DNA of 64,000 nt, taken from CAVVIH01 sp963748295. GTDB taxonomy: Bacteria > Acidobacteriota > Vicinamibacteria > Vicinamibacterales > 2-12-FULL-66-21. The stretch's first letter is position 1. The number at the start of each line of letters is the position of its first letter. Position numbers and translations under genes: made by a program. The stretch lies in contig CAVVIH010000003.1 of assembly GCA_963748295.1 (NCBI GenBank), forward strand, positions 257,821 through 321,820, read 5' to 3'. This document shows, in pieces, positions 27,835-36,672 of the stretch. The notes under the pieces are model-generated. The model did not search any database and was not told the DNA's origin. It worked only from the letters and a program-made list of their open reading frames with translations.

Positions 27835-28760
27835 TGCGCTGGGCGGTGATCCTCTGCCTGATCGTCGGAGTGGGTGCTGATGCGTCGGCGCGGCAGGTCA
27901 AGGATTCGTCAGCGGACCTGTCGCGCCGAAGCGTCGGCGCGGAGGCGGAGGCAAAGGCGGCTTTTGAGCGCGGACGGGCGGCGCACAACGCGGGCAAGAG
28001 GGACGAAGCCGTAAGCGCTTTCGAACGGGCGGTGGCGCTCGATCCGACCAGCTCCCTGTACCACATGTGGCTGGGACACGCCTATTCGCGTCAGCTGTCG
28101 AGCGCCGGGTTTCTGCGGAAGCCGTTCATCGGACGGCGATCGGGTGAGGCGTACAACATGGCGGTCAAGCTCGATCCGAAGAGCATCGACGCCGCCGAGG
28201 CACGGCTGGACTTCTTCCTCAATGCCCCGGGCATTGTCGGAGGCGGCATCGACAAGGCGCGGGCGGAAGCGGCGCGCATCGCGACGCTGGACGCCTATCG
28301 CGGCGGCATGGCCGAAGCACGCATCGCGGAGCACGAAAAGGACTGGGCAGCGGCCGAGCGGCGTTACCGTTCGCTGATGGCGGAATATCCGGATCGCACC
28401 GCCGCCGTCGACGCCCTGGTGACGATTCTCCAGAACGCCAAGCGCTTCGACGAAGCATTCAAGATCGTCGACGATCGGCTCGCGCGGCTCCCCGACGAGT
28501 CGTCCAGTCTCTACAATCTCGGACGTTTGGCAGCGGTGTCAGGACAACATCTTGCGCGTGGCGAATCGGCGCTGCGCCGTTTTCTCGCGATGACAGCCGC
28601 CGAGCCGGTGCGTCAGTCCAACGCGCATTACCGTCTGGGGATGATCAAGGAAAAGATGGGGGACGCGCCGGCGGCGGCAACCGAGTATCGGGCCGCACTC
28701 GACTTGTATCCGCGTCATGAACCGGCCGCGGCGGCGCTCAAGAGGCTCCAGCCGCGGTAG
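27834..28760 (+). CDS. TPR-repeat periplasmic protein
   Basis: 308 aa. ATG 27834 overlaps the permease stop (tgATG), suggesting translational coupling. A signal peptide (MRWAVILCLIVGVGADASA) is followed by TPR units from about residue 40 (AAFERGRAAHNAGKRDEAVS, AFERAVALDPTSSLYHMWLG). More follow to the C terminus, ending in EYRAALDLYPRHEPAAAALK. Probably a protein-protein scaffold working with the PadR-ADOP operon; no enzymatic motif is present. Confidence 0.82.
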   Translation: MRWAVILCLIVGVGADASARQVKDSSADLSRRSVGAEAEAKAAFERGRAAHNAGKRDEAVSAFERAVALDPTSSLYHMWLGHAYSRQLSSAGFLRKPFIGRRSGEAYNMAVKLDPKSIDAAEARLDFFLNAPGIVGGGIDKARAEAARIATLDAYRGGMAEARIAEHEKDWAAAERRYRSLMAEYPDRTAAVDALVTILQNAKRFDEAFKIVDDRLARLPDESSSLYNLGRLAAVSGQHLARGESALRRFLAMTAAEPVRQSNAHYRLGMIKEKMGDAPAAATEYRAALDLYPRHEPAAAALKRLQPR

Positions 28761-28796
28761 ATTGGTTACCTTCGCTCGACGTGCCACGGTGGACAA

Positions 28797-31368
28797 CTAC
28801 TTGGCGGGTTCGAACAGGTTGGTGAGGTCGAGCAGTCCCCGTTCGGCGGCGCGGGCCCGCTGCGCGTCGACGTCGCGCCGCATCCGATCGAGGACGTCGC
28901 GGTAGCGCGGGTCGGATCGGAGCTCGGCCAGGATGGGATCGCGTTCGATCTGCGCGTACTCGCGATATCCACCATCATAGGCACGCGCGAGCCACTCCAG
29001 CGCGGCGTTGCGATCTTTGCGGAGCACGGCCGCGGCGGCGAGTTCGATCCGCAACGCCGGCATCTGATTGCCGCCGTCGATGCGTTCGCGCGCGACCCGT
29101 TCGGCCTCGGCGAGCAGGGCGGACGCTTTCGCGGACTCTCCGCGCCTGGCGAGCGCATACGCGTAGCGGAGCCTCACGGTTTCCGCAACCGTGAGGTAGA
29201 TCGAGGCCGAATGCTCCATGAGCGGCTCGAGCGCCGATTCGAGATCCGGGGAGTCCACCAAAAAGGCGATGTCGACGCCATGGATCCTCACTTCCTCGTC
29301 CTTCGGATTGCGCGCCACCAGCTCTTTCGTGCGCGCCACCGCCCTGTCCACCTGTCCCTCGAACAGTTCGAGCATGGAGAACAGAATCTGCACTCGCGTG
29401 AAGGTCGGAAACCGACGCTCCGCCTCTTCGAGTAACCGACGAGTCTCGGCGTCGGCCCGGATACTCAGCAACGGGACCACCAGATGGTAGAAGTCGTTGT
29501 CGCGCTTTCCCGAGAGCCCGAACGACCGGCGTGACCAGTACGCCGAGTCCTCCAACCGTCCGAAATATCCTTCCTCCGTCGAGAAGTTGTTCATGGCCGG
29601 CGTGTTGTTCGGGTCGAGTTCCAGGGCACGCAGGAACGCCTGGCGCGACAGCGCGTCACGGCCTTTCATCCCGTACCCGGAGCCGAGGGCGTAATGGGTG
29701 TACGGGAGTAACGGATCGATGCGTAATGCCGCCTGGGCCTCGGCGATGCCCTTGTCGATGTTCGCTGGATCGTCGTAGAAATAGCCCATCATCATCAGCC
29801 GGTACGCGATCCGCGACTGCGCGTCGGCATATTTCGGATCGAGCGCGAGCGCCTTGCGGTACATGCCAATCGCCTCGAGGTTCTGCGCACGATCGAACAT
29901 GCTCAGCCGCCCCGCCTGCACGGCCAGCTTGTATGCCTCGACGTTCTCGGTCGGCCGCTTCTGCAGCCTCGTCTGCTCGTGGGGCGACAGGCTCGTATGC
30001 AGAGAACGCGCAATCTGGTGGGCGATGTCGCTCTGCACCGCCAGCACATCGGCCAGGTCGCGGTCGTATTGATTGGACCAGACGGTTTGCTGGTTCGAAG
30101 CGTCGACGAGCTCCGCGCTCACCCGCACGCGATTGCCCTCCACCCTGATGCTGCCGTCGACGAAGTTGCGGACGCCGAGCTCGCGCACGGCGCGCGCGAC
30201 GTCGTCCTTGTAGCCGTCCAGCCCGTTGCGGCTCAGGAGCCGCAGCGATGCCACCTGGGACAGTTGGCCGCGGATTTCGTCGGTAATCCCGGCCGCGAAG
30301 TAGCCTTGCGCGGGATCGGGCGACAGGCTGGTGAAGGGACGAACCACGATCAGCGGACGCCCGCCCTCGGCGTCGCCGGCGACCGGCCGGCTTCGCCACC
30401 AGCCCAGCGACGCGGCTGCGGCGATCAGAACGACAGCGATCGTCATGACGACGGTGCGCGTCGAAGTCGATCGCGATCGAACGGGAGCCGCGGCCGTGTG
30501 GCGCGAGCTCGACTCGTCGATGCTCTTGAGATCACGAGCCAGATCCCCCGTGGATTCGTAGCGCTCGGCCGGATTCTTGGCGAGGCAGCGCGCGACGACC
30601 GCGGCAAGATGCGCAGGCACGTCGGGACTCAGCGACTCGATCGGCGCCGGGTCGTCATCGATGGTCGCCGCCAGCGATTGCGCCGTTGTCGGGCGCTCGA
30701 ACGGACGCGTGCGCGTGACGAGCTCGTAGATCAGGAGTCCCAGCGCGAACTGATCCGAGCGAAAGTCCACCGGCTGGCCGCTCGCCTGCTCGGGCGACAT
30801 GTAGCCAAGCGTTCCCAGCACGCTCCCAAATGCCGTGGCACCGGCATGCGTGACCGTGGGCACGTCCGGTCGTGGCGAGACAGCCGTTTCCGCGTTCAGC
30901 TTGGCGATGCCGAAGTCGACGATCTTGGCGAGCCCGTCTCCGGTCACCATGACGTTCTCGGGCTTGAGATCGCGATGGACGATGCCGGCGGCGTGCGCCT
31001 TGGCCAGGCCCTCTGCGACCTGCCGGGCCAGATGGATCGCGCGGCGCAGCGGGACCTGGCCCTGCTTCAGCATCTCGCGGATCGTGCGGCCATCGACCCA
31101 TTCCATCGCGATAAACGCCGTGCCACGCTCGCGGCCGACGTCATGGATCGTGAGGATGTTCGGATGGTTGAGCGCGGATGCCGCGCGCGCTTCCTGCTCG
31201 AAGCGGGTGACCCGATCCGGCGTGGCCAGGTCGGGCGAGAGGTACCTTGATGGCGACCGTGCGCCGCAGCCGCGAGTCCTCGGCACGGTACACCTCGCCC
31301 ATGCCGCCCGAGCCGAGAAGCGACTGCAGGACGTACGGACCCAGGTGAGTGCCGGGGGCCAATGGCAT
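28797..31368 (-). CDS. Ser/Thr protein kinase with TolB-like and TPR regions (N-terminal frameshift)
   Basis: Hanks-type kinase, about 855 aa. It starts at ATG 31368 with the glycine loop LLGSGGMGEVYRAED and the VAIK lysine. A frame change near 31240 leads into the main frame. The catalytic loop HRDLKPENVM, DFGIAKLN and the GTLGYMSPEQASG activation segment are all present. A transmembrane helix (VVMTIAVVLIAAAASLGWW) follows near residue 330. Next is a periplasmic TolB-like/adenylate-cyclase-associated segment (LIVVRPFTSLSPDPAQGYFA) and several TPR-like repeats. Such kinases are typical of Acidobacteria. Targets are unknown. It is transcribed divergently from the HEAT/PQQ gene. Confidence 0.88.
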
Positions 31369-31433
31369 GACGACGCGGATTATTGCACGTCAACGAGGTG
31401 CCCTTGCGTGGCGCGTATAAGATGGTCGCGCCC

Positions 31434-33605
31434 ATGCGAATCCTGTTCATCTGCACTCTGCTTTGTTTTCTGACGATAACAGGACTCGCTCAAACTACGC
31501 GTTCACTCCCTCAGCCGGGCCTGGCCAAGGACTGGGCAAATCGCGTGATGTCCGACGACCCGAAGGTCCGGGCAACCGCCGAAGCCGCCCTCGTCCAAGG
31601 AGCGGGGCGTTCGCTGCCCGTGCTGAGACGATTCCTCAACCTTCGCAATGAAGACCTGCAACTGAAGACTTTTGAAATCATCCGGCGGATCGGTCCGCCA
31701 AGTATTCCGCTGCTGGTGGACCTGCTTCGGCACGAGCAGACCTCCATCCGGCGCAGCGCCGTCGATGCCTTGATTGACCTGGCGCCCTATACGGAATCGA
31801 TTCAACCGGCGTTGAGACGGGCACTGGGTGACGAGGATTCGGAAGTTGCGGGCGATGCCGCACGTGCCCTGGGCGCTTTGGGCCAGAAGGCCAGTCCTTC
31901 GGTACGCGCTCTGGTCCAGGCTCTCTCGCACGAGGACCCCCACGTCCGCATCTACGCGGCGGAGGCCCTGGCGTCCATCGGTCCGAATGCGGCGGCGGCG
32001 ACCGAGGACCTCGCCAGAGCCGTGGGCGATCCGATTCCCGGTGTCCGATGGGCGGCGTGCGAGGCCCTCGCAAGCATCGGCCCCGCCGCGCACTCCGCTG
32101 TGCCGCAGTTGATCGAAGCTCTGACGGATGAATTCCTCTATGTGCGCATTTTCGCGGCCGGGGCGCTGGGAAGCATCGGGCCGAAGGCACAGGCGGCCCG
32201 GGAGGCGCTGAGAGAGGCCGCAAACGATCCCACACTGCGTAACGAAGCCGAGTGGGCGTTGAATCGAATCGCGGGAGTCGAGTCTGGAAAGCCTGTCGTC
32301 CCACCTCTCAAGCCCGCGCCTTCCGTCGCGCCCCAACCCCAGACGACGGTGGCTCAGACGGGGAATCCTCCGGTTGACTGGGATACGACGACCGGGCGGA
32401 ACATCGTCTGGAGCGTCGAGTTGGGAAACGAGACGCTTGGCCGTCCCGTGGTTGCCGGCGATGCGGTCTATGTGGGCACCGACAACTCCAGGCAAATGAA
32501 CCCCGCCTTTCAGGAAGAGTCCGGCGTGCTCATGGCCTTTCGGGTGACGGATGGCACGTTCCTCTGGCAGGACGTGGCCCCGCGAGTGGAGCGCGGCCTG
32601 CGGGAGTTCCTACTGGCTTCGACGACAAGTGCGCCGTATGTGGAAGGGAACCGCTTGTACTACGTCACCGCCGATTGCCAGCTCCGTTGCCTCGACACGC
32701 AGGGTTTCCGCGTCTGGGAGCTGGACATGTGCGCCCGCCTGGGTGTCTTTCCGCATGAAGCAACGAACAGCGAAGTGTTGCCCGTGGGCGATCTGCTGAT
32801 GGTCAGTACTTCCAACGGCCAGAATGAAGGCCATACGCGCGTCCCTTCGCCACGCGCCCCAAGTCTGATCGCGGTGGACAAGCACTCGGGCGAAGTGGTC
32901 TGGCGCGCCATCGGCGCTGGCGGGCAGGTGTTGCACGGCCAGTGGTCCAGCCCGGTGGCGGCGAACGTCAACGGGCGCATGCAGGTGCTCTTCGGCGGAG
33001 GAGATGGCTGGCTGCGCGCCTACGACGCGGCGTCGGGTCACGAACTCTGGCGATTTGACGGCAACCCGAAAGACGCCCGCTGGCTTCCGCGCCCCGGCGT
33101 CCTTTCGCGCAGCTCGATCATTGCTTCGCCGGTCTTCGCCGACGGCCGCGTCTTCGTAGCCATGGGCCAGGATCCTCTGCACGGCAACGGACCTTCTTTG
33201 ATTCACGCGATCAGTCCCAACGGCCAGGGAGACGTCACCGGGAGCAGGCTCCTCTGGACTTCTCGCGAAGTCGGCCGCGTGGTGGGAACGCCCATCGTGA
33301 AGGACGGTCTGCTCTACGTCGGGGACCTGGGCGGAACAATTCATTGTCTGGACGCGGCAACCGGCGCCCACGTCTGGAAGCACGAGACGAACGAGGCGAT
33401 CTGGGGATGCCTCCTGCTGGCCGGCGACCGGCTCTACGTTGGGAACGTCGAAGGCACCATGACCGTTCTTCGTGCCGGACGGCGAAAGGAATTGCTGGCG
33501 CAGATCGAGATGGATGCGCCGCTCTATTCACGTCCGGCGCTCGTCGGCGATGCGCTTTATCTGGCCACCGCGCGCCGGTTGTACCTGATCGCGGCAAAGC
33601 CTTGA
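31434..33605 (+). CDS. HEAT-repeat plus PQQ beta-propeller secreted protein
   Basis: About 723 aa. ATG 31434 is favoured because it starts a clean signal peptide (MRILFICTLLCFLTITGLAQ). Residues about 30-290 are HEAT/PBS-lyase repeats of about 36 aa (DPHVRIYAAEALASIGPNAA, GVRWAACEALASIGPAAHSA). A Pro/Gln-rich linker leads to a BamB/PQQ-type propeller (LLYVGDLGGTIHCLDAATGA, GDRLYVGNVEGTMTVL). This combination of two scaffold folds suggests an extracytoplasmic binding protein. No dehydrogenase active site was seen. Confidence 0.82.
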   Translation: MRILFICTLLCFLTITGLAQTTRSLPQPGLAKDWANRVMSDDPKVRATAEAALVQGAGRSLPVLRRFLNLRNEDLQLKTFEIIRRIGPPSIPLLVDLLRHEQTSIRRSAVDALIDLAPYTESIQPALRRALGDEDSEVAGDAARALGALGQKASPSVRALVQALSHEDPHVRIYAAEALASIGPNAAAATEDLARAVGDPIPGVRWAACEALASIGPAAHSAVPQLIEALTDEFLYVRIFAAGALGSIGPKAQAAREALREAANDPTLRNEAEWALNRIAGVESGKPVVPPLKPAPSVAPQPQTTVAQTGNPPVDWDTTTGRNIVWSVELGNETLGRPVVAGDAVYVGTDNSRQMNPAFQEESGVLMAFRVTDGTFLWQDVAPRVERGLREFLLASTTSAPYVEGNRLYYVTADCQLRCLDTQGFRVWELDMCARLGVFPHEATNSEVLPVGDLLMVSTSNGQNEGHTRVPSPRAPSLIAVDKHSGEVVWRAIGAGGQVLHGQWSSPVAANVNGRMQVLFGGGDGWLRAYDAASGHELWRFDGNPKDARWLPRPGVLSRSSIIASPVFADGRVFVAMGQDPLHGNGPSLIHAISPNGQGDVTGSRLLWTSREVGRVVGTPIVKDGLLYVGDLGGTIHCLDAATGAHVWKHETNEAIWGCLLLAGDRLYVGNVEGTMTVLRAGRRKELLAQIEMDAPLYSRPALVGDALYLATARRLYLIAAKP

Positions 33606-33621
33606 TCCCCAAAAACGGCAG

Positions 33622-33828
33622 TTATCCCCGCCCTTTCCAGGCGGCGGTCAACGCGAATGCATGAAACGTGATGATAATCAGGAACGAAACCCGTACAGCG
33701 TTCCATTCCAGCGACACATCGGCTTCTCGGTGGTAGATGTCCGTCAATGCCAGGTGCGCGGTCACGATCGCCAGCACGGACACGACGCCCAGCCAGAGCG
33801 ACATACGGCACGCCGTCCGCAACGTCAT
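33622..33828 (-). CDS. Small two-helix membrane protein
   Basis: 68 aa. ATG 33828 is chosen over the upstream start at 33885 because GGGAGG lies five bases before it. Two hydrophobic segments (SLWLGVVSVLAIVTAHLALT and VRVSFLIIITFHAFALTAAW) flank a short polar loop with DIYHREADVSLEW. It converges with the HEAT/PQQ gene. Function unknown. Confidence 0.7.
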   Translation of the reverse strand: MTLRTACRMSLWLGVVSVLAIVTAHLALTDIYHREADVSLEWNAVRVSFLIIITFHAFALTAAWKGRG

Positions 33829-34086
33829 CACGCCCTCCCATGAAAAATGGATGAAAGGCGAGAGCGAGACCTGAATCGCGGTCACGCCCGATGATGCTGA
33901 CGCAAGACAGGTACCGCGGCCGGCCGGCCGATCACGTCAAGTGCTCCCAGTCTCGAACCGGACGATTAGTCCCGCTCGATCAACAGTTTCCATGACCGAG
34001 GTCTTCGACACTCGGCGAATCGGTCGATCAACGCTGGTTGGGACCGTGGGTTTTTACCCCGCGGTGCTCGAAAATTCCGAAGGGCG

Positions 34087-36105
34087 TTAGCGATCGTCGC
34101 CGCGGTCGCGCCGGCGGATGATCTCGTCCACGCTCAGGTTCGAGATGCCGCGTTGCTGAAGCCGCCGCACGTACGCCGGATCGACGCCGTGATCGCGCAT
34201 GCGGATCATCGCGTCGATCGGGATCCCCTTGTAGCCGAGCTCCGCCATCGCGCGCACATACTCGGGGTCGACGCCGTGGTCGCGCGCGCCGACCAGCGCG
34301 TCGTCGCTGAGTCCCCCGTAGCCGAGTGACGCGAGACCGCGGGCGTATTCCGGATCCACGCCGTGATCCCGCGTGCGTATGAAACCGTCGATCGTGAGCT
34401 TGTGGCCGAGGCTCTGCATGCCGCGGACATATTCCGGATCGACGCCATGATCGCGCGCGCGGACGAGGTCGTCGGCCGGCAGCTTCGCGAGGCCAGTCGC
34501 CGACATGCCGCGGACATATTCCGGATCGACGCCGTGATCGCGGAGGCGGATCAGCGCGTCGACGGTGCCGAGACGGTAGCCGAGCGCCGCCATGTCCTTG
34601 ACGTATCCGCCGTCGACGCCGTGCTGCGCCGCACGGACGAGCGTGCGAAGGTCCGGCGTCGCGTAGCCGGCGGCGGCCAGCGTGTCGAGATACGCAATGC
34701 CGATGTCGGAGACGGCGAGATAGAACTGGTCCTGCGGCGTCGGCCGGCCGATGCCGCGCTTCTCCAGCTCCGCGCCGAACGTGGCGCTGGGCTCGAAGAC
34801 GAACGTGCCCGCGCACGCGCTGTTGCGGCACGTGCCGTCGATGGTGAACGTGCCCGCCTCGCGCCGGATCGGGAAGTGCACCGTGGAGGCCGATGCGAGC
34901 GTCGTTCCCGCCAGCCGCTCGAGATCGGCGAGCGCCATCGTCCTGCCATGGTTCGAGTTTCCCCGGCGAACGTTGAGTTGTACCCGGCCTGGATCCCGCG
35001 AGGGATGAACCTCCCACGTTCCGGTCAACTCCTGCGCGCTCGCGGCGGGCGACGGCGCTTGAGGCGGCGGTTCGATCGGCACGAGCGCCGCGCGGAGGGC
35101 GGCCATCGGCAGGAACACCGCGATCGCCACCGCGACGAGGGCGCTGCCGGGGCCGCGGCCGAGCGCCGCGCGATTGCGCGCCTCGTCGAGGATCGCGAGC
35201 AGCCGGCGTTCGAGCTGTCGTGTGCGCGCCATGCCGAGCGCGGTCGCCGGCGCTGGCGCCGCGCGGAATGCGTGGGCGATGTCGAGCAGATGCCCGGCGT
35301 AGTCGCCCGCGGCCGCGCCGGAGGCGAGCACGCGATCGTCGCAGGCGAGCTCGCGCTCCATACGCAGTCGCTTCGCCGCCCACCACACGCCCGGATGGGG
35401 CCAGTACAGCGCGCACGCGCAGGCGGCGATCCGCTGGATCAGGCAGTCGCGCCGCGCGATGTGCGCCAGCTCGTGCAGCAGCACCGCCCGCCGGCGATCG
35501 TCGGTCCACTCGTCGGCCGACGCGGGAAGCACGATCGTCGGCGCGATCGTGCCGAACGTCAGCGGCATCACGTCGCGTTCGCTGCGTACCAGGCGCACCG
35601 TCCTGGACACGCCAAGCTGCGCCGCCGCGTCGTCGCGCAGCCGACGCCACGCGGCGTCGGTCACGTCACGTGACGCCCGCGTCAGCCGGCCGAGGGCGAA
35701 CGGCTCGAGGACGAGTCGCACGAGAAGCAGGACGACGCCGGCTGCGTACACAGCGAACAGCGCGGCGATCGCGGCGCGCGGCGTCAGGCGCGGCCCGTTC
35801 GCGAGCGCGGACGCGCCCGCCGGCACCGCACGCGAGGCCACGTCCGGTGTGACCACCGCGTTGGAAGAGGCGGTCCCGGTGAGGGCGGCGGGCGGCGCGA
35901 ACGGCCGCGCGATCGGAATGGGCACGGTCAATTCCGGGAGGACCAGCGACGCAATCGGCAGCGCCAGCAGCGCGACGATCGCGAGCGTCCACACGAGATG
36001 CCGTGTCGCCGCCGACGCGCGGCGGCGCAGGGCGAAATCGGCGAGCGCCGCAGCAGCCAGCAGCGAGGACGCGCGGACGGTGATATCGAGTGCGAACGGG
36101 CTCAT
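34087..36105 (-). CDS. blaR1: BlaR1-type M56 metallopeptidase with C-terminal 29-aa repeats
   Basis: 672 aa inner-membrane zinc protease. Several N-terminal helices precede the M56 motif HELAHIARRD at about residue 215 and ERELACDDRVLASG. A further helix near residue 330 follows. The sensor part is not the penicillin-binding domain of staphylococcal BlaR1. After a linker with a Cys pair (TCRNSACAGTFVFEP) come six repeats of 29 residues with core RDHGVDPEYVRGM, at 34111-34632. By family logic the protease cleaves BlaI on signal. ATG overlaps the blaI stop (ATGA), so the pair is coupled. Confidence 0.88.
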   Translation of the reverse strand: MSPFALDITVRASSLLAAAALADFALRRRASAATRHLVWTLAIVALLALPIASLVLPELTVPIPIARPFAPPAALTGTASSNAVVTPDVASRAVPAGASALANGPRLTPRAAIAALFAVYAAGVVLLLVRLVLEPFALGRLTRASRDVTDAAWRRLRDDAAAQLGVSRTVRLVRSERDVMPLTFGTIAPTIVLPASADEWTDDRRRAVLLHELAHIARRDCLIQRIAACACALYWPHPGVWWAAKRLRMERELACDDRVLASGAAAGDYAGHLLDIAHAFRAAPAPATALGMARTRQLERRLLAILDEARNRAALGRGPGSALVAVAIAVFLPMAALRAALVPIEPPPQAPSPAASAQELTGTWEVHPSRDPGRVQLNVRRGNSNHGRTMALADLERLAGTTLASASTVHFPIRREAGTFTIDGTCRNSACAGTFVFEPSATFGAELEKRGIGRPTPQDQFYLAVSDIGIAYLDTLAAAGYATPDLRTLVRAAQHGVDGGYVKDMAALGYRLGTVDALIRLRDHGVDPEYVRGMSATGLAKLPADDLVRARDHGVDPEYVRGMQSLGHKLTIDGFIRTRDHGVDPEYARGLASLGYGGLSDDALVGARDHGVDPEYVRAMAELGYKGIPIDAMIRMRDHGVDPAYVRRLQQRGISNLSVDEIIRRRDRGDDR
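34111..34632 (-). repeat. Six 87-bp coding repeats in blaR1
   Basis: Each unit encodes about 29 aa with the core HGVDPEYV and a following LGY...D(A/D)L(I/V)R. The units differ enough in DNA to be an old repeat domain rather than a fresh expansion. Confidence 0.85.
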
Positions 36106-36494
36106 CGTGTGCCTCCCTCGCGGCGGCGTCTCAGGAGCGCGCTCAGCCGCTTGTATTCCTCGGCGGACAGCGGCTCGGCGTCCATGCCGAGCAGCGCCGC
36201 GGCCGCGGAACCGGGTGAACCGTCGAAAAACGTGCGCACGAGCTGCTTCAGCGCGGAGCGGCTCGCATCCTGCGGCGTCGCGGCCGGGGAATAGACGAAG
36301 CGCGGGCCGTCGTACTCGCGGCCGAGCAGGCGGCGATCGATCATGATGTCGAGCAGCTTTCGCACGCTGGACGGGCTCGGCGCGTCGGGCAGCTCGGCCC
36401 GGATCTCTTCCACGGTGGCGCGGCGGCGGCGGTGGAGGATTTCCATGATCTGCGCTTCGCGGCGCGTGAGATGAGGAGGATCAGGTCGCGGCAC
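36102..36494 (-). CDS. blaI: BlaI/MecI/CopY-family repressor
   Basis: 130 aa from GTG 36494, chosen because GGAG lies five bases upstream. The longer frame to 36548 would run through the operators. LTRREAQIMEILHRRRRATV and SVRKLLDIMIDRRLLGREYD form the winged helix. The C-terminal half (LKQLVRTFFDGSPGSAAAAL) is the dimerisation region cut by BlaR1 in known systems. Two GCGAA-N4-TTCGC operators lie at 36513-36545, 19 bp apart. Confidence 0.9.
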   Translation of the reverse strand: MPRPDPPHLTRREAQIMEILHRRRRATVEEIRAELPDAPSPSSVRKLLDIMIDRRLLGREYDGPRFVYSPAATPQDASRSALKQLVRTFFDGSPGSAAAALLGMDAEPLSAEEYKRLSALLRRRREGGTR

Positions 36495-36512
36495 GACGTC
36501 TCCGAGTATGGG

Positions 36513-36545
36513 CGAAAAAATTCGCGCTCTAGCGAATATATTCGC
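36513..36545. promoter_or_regulatory. Tandem BlaI operator candidates
   Basis: GCGAAAAAATTCGC (36513-36526) and GCGAATATATTCGC (36532-36545) share perfect GCGAA/TTCGC arms around four A/T bases. Centres are 19 bp apart, just upstream of blaI. A and T bases are scarce elsewhere here. Confidence 0.65.
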
Positions 36546-36620
36546 CATGCGGCGCGGCTGTCAAGCAGGACTGCCCGTAGCTCGCTCGAGACAGGCGACG
36601 TCGGCCTCGTGCTCTTGTCT

Positions 36621-36639
36621 TACTTTGTAATATAAAGTA
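36621..36639. promoter_or_regulatory. Palindromic operator TACTTT-N7-AAAGTA
   Basis: TACTTTGTAATATAAAGTA has perfect 6-bp arms. It lies 33 bp before the ATG of the secreted protein at 36673. It resembles PadR-type rather than the adjacent BlaI operators. Confidence 0.5.
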
Positions 36640-36672
36640 TATTGCTGACGGCCTCTTCCGCGGAGTCCGATC

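Noticed and set aside
29979..31250. 423-aa plus-strand open frame
   Set aside because: Antisense to the kinase catalytic domain.
34044..34066. Possible terminator ACCGTGGG-N6-CCCCGCGGT after blaR1
   Set aside because: The stem is imperfect and has no T run on the relevant strand; too weak to list.
34363..35673. 436-aa plus-strand open frame with repeats
   Set aside because: Its repeats are the complement of the blaR1 coding repeats.
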